12,526 nt of DNA, taken from positions 1 to 12,526 of the forward strand of contig DPSD01000254.1 in assembly GCA_003538495.1 (NCBI GenBank), read 5' to 3'. Position 1 is the first letter of the stretch. Each line of letters opens with the position of its first letter. The notes under the pieces were generated by a model. That model was not told where the DNA came from. It searched no databases and was given only the letters and a program-made list of their open reading frames with translations. Source of the DNA: Accumulibacter sp. (lineage in GTDB: Bacteria > Pseudomonadota > Gammaproteobacteria > Burkholderiales > Rhodocyclaceae). A program made the translations under genes and the position numbers. Positions 1 to 5,039 of this stretch are shown here, in pieces.

Positions 1-2
1 GC

Positions 3-161
3 GTGCTGCGCTGGCTGGGGCAGAAGCAGGAGGTTGCGGCCTTCGCACAGGCCCGCCCCGCCGACGGCGGGGCCGGCGCGCTGCTGGTTCTGTTGCGCGC
101 AGTGGATAAGCCCACATCACGCCCCGCCACGAAGCGGGTTGTGGCCCTTCGCAGGGACTGA
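3..161 (+). CDS. C-terminal fragment of an unrecognised protein (5' end outside window)
   Basis: Frame 3 is open from the left edge to a TGA at 159-161, giving the last 52 residues of a protein that starts outside the window. The visible part begins with an amphipathic stretch (LRWLGQKQEVAAFAQ), followed by a short hydrophobic run (GALLVLLRAV) and a basic tail rich in Arg and Lys. I do not recognise a family. It would converge on yhhQ, whose stop lies 15 nt away. A competing reading is frame 2, which stops at TAA 108-110 and gives a Gly/Arg-rich peptide that looks less protein-like. A terminator-like hairpin at 123-138 lies inside the frame-3 tail, which weakens the case for the last residues. 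Confidence 0.35.
   Translation: MLRWLGQKQEVAAFAQARPADGGAGALLVLLRAVDKPTSRPATKRVVALRRD
123..138. terminator. Possible bidirectional terminator hairpin between convergent genes
   Basis: A 5-bp GC stem, CCCGC (123-127) and GCGGG (134-138), encloses a 6-nt loop. An overlapping alternative fold pairs GCCAC (126-130) with GTGGC (141-145) at its base. It lies between the end of the left-edge gene and the stop of yhhQ. No real T-run follows on either strand (only TT on plus), so it would be a weak intrinsic terminator at best. Its position inside the assumed coding tail of the upstream gene is unresolved. Confidence 0.3.
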
Positions 162-176
162 TGCGACCCGGGTTCT

Positions 177-800
177 TCAAGCCGCGTGCGGCCGGGCGTG
201 GGCCACGATCCAGCGGAACGGCACCAGCGCAATCAGGGCCAGCGAGAGCTTGACCAGCCAGTCGGCGGTGGCCAAGGACAGCCACAAGGGTGCGGCCGGC
301 CCCAGACCCAGCAGCGGCAGCACCTCGTTGGCCCAGGCCACGTCGTTGCCCGGTTCCAGAAAGCTGAACGAGGCGGCAAACGCCAAGCTGAAGAAAATCA
401 AGGTGTCCAGCGTGGAGCCCACCAGGGTGGAGGCCAAGGGCGCACGCCACCAACGGCCTTCTCGCAGGCGGTCAAACACCACCACATCCAGCGTCTGCGC
501 CACCAGAAAGGCCAGGCCCGAGCCCAGCGCGATGCGCAACGTGACCAAAGGCCCGTTCTCACCCACGATCTGGCTGCCAACGAGCGAACACGCCACGCCG
601 ACCGCGAAACCGACCAAGACCACCCGGCGTGCCGCCGCTGGGCCGTACAGGCGATTCATGACGTCGGTGACCAGAAAGGCCAGGGGATAAGTGAAAGCAC
701 CCCAGGTCAGCCAATCGCCGAACAGGAATTGCACCAGGATGTTGGACGCCAGCACGATGGCGCCCATGGCGAGGACGCCCAAGACAAGAGGGGAACGCAT
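177..800 (-). CDS. yhhQ: Queuosine precursor transporter, YhhQ family (VUT / COG1738)
   Basis: Integral inner-membrane protein of 207 aa that, from its family, takes up queuosine precursors (preQ0/preQ1 in the E. coli homologue) for tRNA modification. About six hydrophobic segments can be seen, roughly residues 4-24, 33-46, 58-78, 90-108, 121-146 and 175-196. The family pattern of E. coli YhhQ is clear: SNILVQ at 19-24, TWGAFTYPLAFLVTD at 32-46, then RLYG at 50-53, and LDVVVFDRLR at 104-113 followed by WW and STLVGSTLDT. I chose the ATG at 798-800 because it begins directly at the first membrane segment, as in homologues. The same frame is open to a GTG at 888-890, which would add 30 non-conserved residues. 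No strong Shine-Dalgarno precedes the ATG. It stands alone on this strand; the lipoprotein gene upstream ends 235 nt away. Confidence 0.9.
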   Translation of the reverse strand: MRSPLVLGVLAMGAIVLASNILVQFLFGDWLTWGAFTYPLAFLVTDVMNRLYGPAAARRVVLVGFAVGVACSLVGSQIVGENGPLVTLRIALGSGLAFLVAQTLDVVVFDRLREGRWWRAPLASTLVGSTLDTLIFFSLAFAASFSFLEPGNDVAWANEVLPLLGLGPAAPLWLSLATADWLVKLSLALIALVPFRWIVAHARPHAA

Positions 801-828
801 GGTCAAGGCAGGCAAAGAAAAATCGACG

Positions 829-834
829 ATTATC
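829..834 (-). promoter_or_regulatory. Candidate -10 element for yhhQ
   Basis: Reading leftward, GATAAT (5 of 6 matches to TATAAT) lies 28 nt upstream of the chosen yhhQ ATG, so a transcript would start near 822 with a leader of about 22 nt. No convincing -35 hexamer sits 16-18 nt upstream. I saw no preQ1-riboswitch-like pseudoknot in the 801-1035 leader region, though a covariance-model search would be needed to exclude one. Confidence 0.3.
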
Positions 835-1010
835 CCCTCAGTCCCATCTTTTGCGCCATGCCCGCACACGATCCGACCACCATGGTCCACGTGCGTGCGC
901 CTTCGCCGAAGCCGAGCACGCCGCCCATCAGAACGCCCCCGAACGGCTTCGCCAAGTCAGACGCGAACAAACATGCTTGGACTGCTCGTGAGGGGCCGAT
1001 GTCGTATCAC

Positions 1011-1027
1011 CGGACGCCTCACGTCCG
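1011..1027. terminator. Hairpin just downstream of the lipoprotein gene
   Basis: A perfect 6-bp inverted repeat, CGGACG (1011-1016) and CGTCCG (1022-1027) with a 5-nt loop, begins 8 nt beyond the lipoprotein stop on the minus strand. There is no T-run after it, so it may be a weak or Rho-assisted end, or a chance structure in GC-rich DNA. The remainder of 801-1035 contains no gene I can support. Confidence 0.3.
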
Positions 1028-1035
1028 ATCCAACT

Positions 1036-1521
1036 TCACCGGGCGGTGTGGTCCACCACCAAAGGTTGCCAGGCCAATTCTTCAAAAACGCCACAGTCGA
1101 AGAAGAGCCGCTGCCCATTCGTGAGCTGATCCTTCGCCACCTGGTACCAGCCCAACTCCTTGGCTTGGAACAAGTCCGCTGGATCAATTTCGACATACAC
1201 CAAAATGCGGTACAACGATTCGTGCGTCAGATTCTCGAAGGTTATGGACTCGTGCAAACCACACTTTTTGCCCGTGAATGGGATCCCGGCTTTGTTCAGT
1301 GCTTCCACGGCCGCATCCAAGGCTGCCGCATCCGAGGCCGTGTCCCCAGGAGGCGGACCCGCTGGCACCCCGGGGGATTCATTCGCTTGATCTGGGTACA
1401 GCAGCCTTGCGACGACGATGGTGTCCACCTCGTCTCCACCACCACACCCCGTCAAGGCAAGCACCCCTGCCAACGACAGGACCGCTGCGACACACAGCTT
1501 CAGGCTTTTGAGCTTCAACAT
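1036..1521 (-). CDS. Hypothetical lipoprotein with two conserved-looking cysteines
   Basis: A 161-aa predicted lipoprotein of unknown function. The N-terminus is a classic type II signal peptide: basic n-region (MLKLKSLKL), hydrophobic core, then lipobox LTGC with the lipidated Cys at residue 26, followed by a Gly/Asp-rich tether (GGGDE). With Asp not at +2 (Gly is), sorting to the outer membrane is likely in a Gram-negative cell. A Pro/Gly/Ala-rich linker (about 45-70) leads to a compact domain (about 70-160) with Cys87 and Cys143, which could form a disulfide in the periplasm. The ATG at 1519-1521 has a good GGGAG Shine-Dalgarno 6 nt upstream; a GTG one codon earlier is too close to it. Ends at TGA 1036-1038. 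I recognise no family. It is divergent from ohrR. Confidence 0.75.
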   Translation of the reverse strand: MLKLKSLKLCVAAVLSLAGVLALTGCGGGDEVDTIVVARLLYPDQANESPGVPAGPPPGDTASDAAALDAAVEALNKAGIPFTGKKCGLHESITFENLTHESLYRILVYVEIDPADLFQAKELGWYQVAKDQLTNGQRLFFDCGVFEELAWQPLVVDHTAR

Positions 1522-1563
1522 CACACACTCCCATGAAACGCCAGATGCACGGCGTGACGATTA

Positions 1564-1584
1564 AAAACCAGGTCATTTGGTTTT
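1564..1584. promoter_or_regulatory. Perfect 21-bp dyad upstream of the lipoprotein gene (operator candidate)
   Basis: AAAACCA (1564-1570), a 7-nt spacer, then TGGTTTT (1578-1584) form a perfect 7-bp inverted repeat 43 nt upstream of the lipoprotein ATG. On the minus strand the right arm runs into TGGTTTTTAAT, so TTTAAT (5 of 6 to the -10 consensus) at 1560-1565 abuts the dyad. A transcription factor bound here would cover the probable promoter. The A/T composition of the arms stands out in a GC-rich window. A hairpin role is less likely because it lies upstream of, not after, a gene. Confidence 0.45.
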
Positions 1585-1598
1585 CGCGTCAGGTCATT
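1569..1598. repeat. 9-bp direct repeat at 21-bp spacing
   Basis: CAGGTCATT occurs at 1569-1577 and again at 1590-1598, a start-to-start distance of 21 bp, two helical turns. The first copy overlaps the dyad at 1564-1584. Two identical sites on the same face of the helix upstream of a promoter is the pattern of a regulator binding in tandem. It lies 48-77 nt upstream of the lipoprotein start. Confidence 0.4.
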
Positions 1599-1631
1599 CT
1601 CAACCGGCCCCTTCTTGCGATGCGTCGCACC

Positions 1632-1649
1632 CCTGTCAAACCTGACAGG
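1632..1649. promoter_or_regulatory. Perfect 18-bp dyad in the lipoprotein/ohrR divergent region
   Basis: CCTGTCA (1632-1638) and TGACAGG (1643-1649) form a perfect 7-bp inverted repeat around AACC. On the minus strand it contains a perfect TTGACA -35 hexamer, although the sequence 17 nt downstream (AAGAAG) is a poor -10. It may be an operator or a small hairpin. It lies 110 nt upstream of the lipoprotein start and 145 nt upstream of ohrR. Confidence 0.35.
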
Positions 1650-1767
1650 CACGCGCCCGGAACGGACGCACGCGACCGATGGCCTTGCCATGGCACGGCC
1701 TTGGGCGACGACGCGATGGATGATGTCCATGTTGCCTGTGTGGGAAGGCCCCCTTTTCAATTGCGCA

Positions 1768-1778
1768 CAATTTAATTG
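1768..1778. promoter_or_regulatory. OhrR-type operator upstream of ohrR
   Basis: CAATTTAATTG is a perfect 11-bp palindrome and matches the core of characterised OhrR operators (TACAATT/AATTGTA type, as in Bacillus and Xanthomonas). A second palindrome, CAATTG at 1758-1763, starts exactly 10 bp upstream, placing a further half-site on the same helix face. The site lies 16 nt before the ohrR ATG and overlaps both -10 candidates (TTTAAT 1771-1776; TTGCGC 1761-1766 with CATGAT 1783-1788), so binding would repress ohrR. Autoregulation is established for this family; here it is inferred. Confidence 0.7.
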
Positions 1779-1794
1779 CAGGCATGATTTGTTC

Positions 1795-2298
1795 ATGCTC
1801 ACACGCTCACCGCCCGATCCCGACGACGCCCTGCGGCTGGACCATCAGCTCTGCTTCGCGCTGTACGCCGCGTCGCTGGCGATGACCAAACGCTACAAAC
1901 CGCTGCTCCACGCCCTGGGCCTGACCTATCCGCAGTACCTGGTGATGCTGGTGCTTTGGGAACACGATGGCCCGGCGGTGTCGGAGCTGGGCGCGCGCCT
2001 GCACCTGGACTCGGGCACGCTCACGCCACTGCTCAAACGCCTTGAGGCCGCCGGCTGGCTGTCCCGCGAGCGCGATCCCACCGACGAGCGTCGGGTGAGG
2101 GTGCGCTTGAGCGACGCCGGGCACGCGCTCAAGGTTCGCGCCCGGGCCGTGCCCATCGGTCTGCTCGACGCGATGCGTTGTCCACCCGACGAGGCCCTGG
2201 CCCTGACGCGACAGGTTCAGGCGCTGCGCGACCGCTTGAGCCATGAGCCGAACCAAGCCCCGATTTCCCCAACCGGCCCTTCGATGGGCCTTTCATGA
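1795..2298 (+). CDS. ohrR: OhrR, MarR-family organic hydroperoxide-sensing repressor
   Basis: A 167-aa winged-helix DNA-binding repressor that senses organic hydroperoxides by oxidation of a reactive cysteine. The N-terminal signature [18 protein letters not shown] (15-32) places the sensing Cys at residue 20, and Tyr34 and Tyr45 occupy the positions of the conserved tyrosines near it. Then come [13 protein letters not shown] (44-56), the recognition region [17 protein letters not shown] (71-87) and the wing [10 protein letters not shown] (94-103). Cys129 matches the second cysteine of the Xanthomonas 2-Cys type, so disulfide formation is likely. The homologous part ends near residue 150; the last 15-18 residues look non-native and overlap the opposing hydrolase gene by 82 bp. 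The ATG at 1795 has no clear Shine-Dalgarno. No ohr gene is adjacent, which is unusual. Confidence 0.92.
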   Translation: MLTRSPPDPDDALRLDHQLCFALYAASLAMTKRYKPLLHALGLTYPQYLVMLVLWEHDGPAVSELGARLHLDSGTLTPLLKRLEAAGWLSRERDPTDERRVRVRLSDAGHALKVRARAVPIGLLDAMRCPPDEALALTRQVQALRDRLSHEPNQAPISPTGPSMGLS

Positions 2299-3179
2299 AA
2301 GACCACCCCGTGCTGGCGGAACCAGGCCAGCATCTGCGCCCAACCATCTTCGGCCGGGCCGGCACGGAAGCTGGGGCGGTAGTCGGCATGGAAGGCGTGC
2401 GGCGCGCCGTCGTAGACACGGATCGTCGACGCCTTGCTGGCCGGATTGGCGGACGCGGCGAGGGCCCGGCGCATCTGTTCGACGGTGTCGAGCGGGATCC
2501 CCTGGTCGGCGCCGCCGTAGAGACCCAGCACCGGTCCGTGCAGTTCACCGGCGATGTCGAGTGCCTGTCGGGGGGTCAAGTCGCTGGCCTGGCCGACGAT
2601 CCTGCCGTACCAGGCGACGCCCGCTTTGACCTGCGCATTGTGGGCGGCGTACAGCCAGGCAATGCGTCCACCCCAGCAGAAGCCGGTGATTCCCAGCCGC
2701 GCGGCGTCGCCACCGTGAGCCGTGGCCCAGGCGACGCAGGCGTCGAGGTCGCTCAGTACCTGCGCGTCGGGGACCTTGCCGACCACCTTGTCGAGCAGTT
2801 CCTGGACGTTGGCGTACTGCCGCGGGTCGCCCTGGCGAGCGTACAGCTCGGGCGCGATGGCCTGGTAGCCGAGCTTGGCCAGGCGCCGGCAGACGTCCCT
2901 GATGTACTCATGAACGCCAAAGATCTCCTGGACCACCAGGATCACCGGCCATTTGCTGCCGCTGGCCGGTTGCGCGCGATACGCCGGCAACTCGCCATCG
3001 CCGGTCGGCACCCTGATCTCGCCAGCGGTGAGGCCGCTGCTGTCGGTGACGATCACGCTCTGCGCGGCCACCGGTTGCACCGCCAGCGCGAAGCCGGCGC
3101 CCAGGGCGGTGACGATGAAGTTGCGGCGGCTGCAGGGAAGGGCAGGGACGAGGCTGTCGAAGTCGACATCGGTGGTCAC
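2217..3179 (-). CDS. Tat-exported dienelactone hydrolase family protein
   Basis: A 320-aa alpha/beta hydrolase of the dienelactone hydrolase (DLH) family. The N-terminus has a twin-arginine signal, SRRNFI at 17-22, a hydrophobic stretch and a likely cleavage near AAQS (38-41), so it should act in the periplasm. The DLH catalytic triad is in place: nucleophile Cys168 in GFCWGG, Asp225 in GADQGIP and His261 in GAPHAF; Glu85 in QEIFGVH matches the Glu that pairs with the Cys. Substrate is unknown; family members hydrolyse lactones or esters. The GTG at 3177-3179 is preceded by AGGAG with a 6-nt spacer, which supports this start. The family core ends near residue 292 (WFRQHGV); the last 28 residues are read from the antisense of ohrR and are probably not native. 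It is divergent from the hydratase gene. Confidence 0.88.
   Translation of the reverse strand: MTTDVDFDSLVPALPCSRRNFIVTALGAGFALAVQPVAAQSVIVTDSSGLTAGEIRVPTGDGELPAYRAQPASGSKWPVILVVQEIFGVHEYIRDVCRRLAKLGYQAIAPELYARQGDPRQYANVQELLDKVVGKVPDAQVLSDLDACVAWATAHGGDAARLGITGFCWGGRIAWLYAAHNAQVKAGVAWYGRIVGQASDLTPRQALDIAGELHGPVLGLYGGADQGIPLDTVEQMRRALAASANPASKASTIRVYDGAPHAFHADYRPSFRAGPAEDGWAQMLAWFRQHGVVFHERPIEGPVGEIGAWFGSWLKRSRSA
2275..2293. terminator. Terminator-like hairpin in the ohrR / hydrolase overlap
   Basis: GGCCC (2275-2279), TTCGAT loop, GGGCC (2286-2290), followed by TTT (2291-2293) on the plus strand; on the minus strand it is preceded by AAA. It resembles a short intrinsic terminator for ohrR yet lies inside the annotated ohrR 3' end and the hydrolase 3' end. 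That suggests the native ohrR stop codon was lost upstream, or that the true gene ends sit within this overlap. Confidence 0.45.
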
Positions 3180-3253
3180 GGAATTCTCCTGTACGGGTTA
3201 TGGGCTTTGTGTATCATGCGACAAACCAGCAACCTGTGACCATGGAGAGAGCG

Positions 3254-3685
3254 ATGAATTCACTTGGCGGCTACAACGTCGAAGACCTGCAACCCGGCAT
3301 GAGCGCGAGCCTTGCCAAGACCGTTACCGAGGCCGACATCGTCCTCTTTGCCGGCATTTCGACCGACGTCAACCCGATGCACCTCAACGAGGAATGGGCG
3401 AAAACGACGCAGTTCGGCGGTCGCATCGCGCACGGCATGCTTTCAGCCGGATTCATTTCGGCGGTGCTGGCCAACAAGCTGCCCGGGCCGGGTACGGTCT
3501 ATCTCGGGCAGACGCTCAAGTTCAAGGCGCCGGTACGGATCGGCGACACGGTGACCGCGACGGTCACCGTCCGCGAGGTCAACGTCGCCAGGCGGCGCTG
3601 CGTCATGGATTCGATCTGCAGCGTGAGCGGCAAGACGGTCATCGAAGGCGAGTCGACGCTGTACTGCACGACCGGCGAGGGCTGA
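3254..3685 (+). CDS. MaoC-like (R)-specific enoyl-CoA hydratase (PhaJ-like)
   Basis: A 143-aa single hot-dog-fold hydratase. The hydratase-2 signature is clear at residues 32-62: FAGISTDVNPMHLN with Asp38 and His43 as the catalytic pair, then FGGRIAHGML. Family members add water to trans-2-enoyl-CoA to give (R)-3-hydroxyacyl-CoA, which can feed polyhydroxyalkanoate synthesis; that role is an inference here. Length is normal for PhaJ-type proteins. I chose the ATG at 3254 because GGAGAG lies 4 nt upstream; an in-frame ATG at 3242 lies within the ribosome-binding region. It begins a two-gene unit with the AhpD-like gene, 3 nt downstream. The 74-nt divergent spacer to the hydrolase gene contains no strong promoter, only TATCAT near 3211 as a possible -10. 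Confidence 0.88.
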   Translation: MNSLGGYNVEDLQPGMSASLAKTVTEADIVLFAGISTDVNPMHLNEEWAKTTQFGGRIAHGMLSAGFISAVLANKLPGPGTVYLGQTLKFKAPVRIGDTVTATVTVREVNVARRRCVMDSICSVSGKTVIEGESTLYCTTGEG

Positions 3686-3688
3686 GCG

Positions 3689-4267
3689 ATGGGCACGCCG
3701 ATCAGCCGCTTTCCGGTTCCGGCTCTGGACGAGTTGCCGGACGATGTCCGCGACCGCATCGTCGCCGTACAGGAGAAGTCGGGTTTCGTCCCCAACGTCT
3801 TTCTCACCCTGGCCCACCGTCCCGACGAGTTTCGCGCCTTCTTCGCCTACCACGACGCGCTGATGGAAAAGGAAAGCGGCCTGAGCAAGGCCGAGCGCGA
3901 GATGATCGTGGTCGCCACCAGCGGCGCCAACCAGTGCCAGTATTGCGTCGTCGCGCACGGCGCGATCCTGCGCGTGCGCGCCAGGAACGCCTTGATCGCC
4001 GACCAGGTGGCGGTCAACTACCGCAAGGCCGACATCAGCGCGCGGCAGCGGGCGATGCTCGATTTTGCGCTGAAAGTCTCGCTGCGCGCCGAGGAAGTCG
4101 GCGACGCCGATTTCGCGGCGCTGCACGAGCACGGTTTCTCCGATCAGGACATCTGGGACATCGGCGCCGTGGCGGCGTTCTTCGCGATGTCGAACCGACT
4201 GGCGAACATGAGCTCGATGCGCCCCAACGACGAATTCTTCCTGATGGGCCGCCTGCCGAAGTCCTGA
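3689..4267 (+). CDS. Peroxidase-related protein, AhpD-like / carboxymuconolactone decarboxylase fold
   Basis: A 192-aa protein of the AhpD-like superfamily, of the type often called peroxidase-related enzyme. The redox motif is CQYC at 83-86 with His90 four residues on (CxxCxxxH), the arrangement used by AhpD to reduce peroxiredoxin partners; Glu71 lies in the helix before it (AEREMIVV). The start FPVPALDELPDDV and the later DFALK and DIWDIGAVAAFFAMSNRLAN stretches are typical of this group. Translation starts 3 nt after the hydratase stop, with GAGGG 7 nt upstream inside that gene, so the two are almost certainly one operon and translationally linked. Actual substrate is unknown. Confidence 0.88.
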   Translation: MGTPISRFPVPALDELPDDVRDRIVAVQEKSGFVPNVFLTLAHRPDEFRAFFAYHDALMEKESGLSKAEREMIVVATSGANQCQYCVVAHGAILRVRARNALIADQVAVNYRKADISARQRAMLDFALKVSLRAEEVGDADFAALHEHGFSDQDIWDIGAVAAFFAMSNRLANMSSMRPNDEFFLMGRLPKS

Positions 4268-4584
4268 CCGCAACAACGCAAGGCCAGACGGCGGCGGACG
4301 ACCGCACGCGCCAGCCAGCCACTGACCGGCTGGTCGGCGGTATCCGGATGCTGCTGATCGATAAAGCCGCTCGTGGTGACGGCGAAAGGGTTATCTCGTG
4401 CGGGTGCGCGACGGTGGCCTTGCCTTCGGCGAGCCGTGTCGAGTCTCGATGTTTTCCGTCGCGCGCGGCACCGGCGTCGGGTTGGCGCTGGTCTGCCAGG
4501 CGCGTAGCGGCCGGGTGGCCGGTGGCAACGGGGTGGGGCGTTGGACGCACCCACGCCGGGGCAGGATTCTCCAGGAGATTGCGC
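4268..4584. other. 317-nt gap with no supported gene
   Basis: No convincing coding frame, RNA or promoter was found. The only structure is a weak hairpin, CCAGCC (4315-4320) and GGCTGG (4328-4333) with a 7-nt loop and no T-run, which could end the hydratase/AhpD-like operon. The reading frame of the downstream regulator is open through this gap but gives low-complexity, Arg-rich translation without homology to anything I know. A promoter for the signalling pair is presumably here. Confidence 0.4.
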
Positions 4585-5016
4585 ATGAACATGGACGTAT
4601 CGAATCGCCCGATATTTCTGATCGAAGACAATCCGGCCGACGTTGATCTGACGCTGCGCGCCTTTGCCAGAAGGCGGCTGGCCAACCCGGTGCACGTGGC
4701 GCGCGACGGTGAGGAGGCTCTGGCCTGGATTCCCCGGTGGAGCGCCGCCGAAGTGCTGCCGCTGCTGATCCTGCTCGACCTGAAGCTGCCGCGGATCGAT
4801 GGTCTGGAGGTGCTGAGGCAATTGAAAGCCAATTCGATCAGCCATAACATCCCGGTAGTCGTGCTGACGACCTCCGAAGAGGACAAGGATGTCGAAGCGG
4901 CCTATCGCCTCGGTGCCAATTCGTACATCGTCAAACCGGTCGATTTCGTCAAGTTCGTCGAGGTCGCGGCGCAGGTCGAGATGTACTGGTGCATGCTCAA
5001 CACGCCGCCGCGCTGA
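4585..5016 (+). CDS. Single-domain CheY-like response regulator (Rcp1-type)
   Basis: A 143-aa protein made of one receiver domain and no output domain. Acidic pocket Glu14-Asp15 (FLIEDN), phosphoacceptor Asp65 in LILLDLKLP, Thr95 in VVLTTSEEDKD and Lys117 in IVKPVD are all present, so it should be phosphorylated by a histidine kinase. The spacing and the SEEDKD / SYIVKPVDF segments resemble the small regulators that pair with bacteriophytochromes and hybrid kinases, such as Rcp1. The ATG at 4585 has AGGAG at 4573-4577, 7 nt upstream. The next gene starts 23 nt after its stop, so the two are probably co-transcribed and the regulator may pass phosphate or bind to the downstream multi-REC protein. 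No kinase gene is in the window. Confidence 0.92.
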   Translation: MNMDVSNRPIFLIEDNPADVDLTLRAFARRRLANPVHVARDGEEALAWIPRWSAAEVLPLLILLDLKLPRIDGLEVLRQLKANSISHNIPVVVLTTSEEDKDVEAAYRLGANSYIVKPVDFVKFVEVAAQVEMYWCMLNTPPR

Positions 5017-5039
5017 CCAGCACAAAGGATCCAGCGACG

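Noticed and set aside
56..72. Strong hairpin CCCCGCC-GAC-GGCGGGG near the left edge as a terminator
   Set aside because: It lies within the likely coding end of the left-edge gene, is symmetric GC repeat with no T-run, and has a 3-nt loop; more likely codon-composition chance.
186..1124. 312-codon plus-strand open frame over yhhQ
   Set aside because: Gln/Arg/His-rich translation typical of an antisense shadow; yhhQ on the minus strand has clear membrane segments and family motifs.
1521..1802. Small open frames on both strands within the lipoprotein/ohrR spacer (80 and 93 codons)
   Set aside because: No ribosome-binding sites, no recognisable features, and they overlap the probable promoters and operators.
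3443..4276. 277-codon antisense open frame over the hydratase and AhpD-like genes
   Set aside because: Shadow of two plus-strand genes with intact catalytic motifs.
4455..4510. Possible sigma-54 promoter (TGGCGC...TGCC) before the response regulator
   Set aside because: The GG-to-GC spacing is one base short of the strict N10 requirement.
2953..4584. In-frame upstream extension of the response regulator, giving a 687-residue protein
   Set aside because: The extension runs out of frame through the hydratase and AhpD-like genes and is Arg-rich without motifs. The ATG at 4585 has a good ribosome-binding site and gives a normal receiver length.
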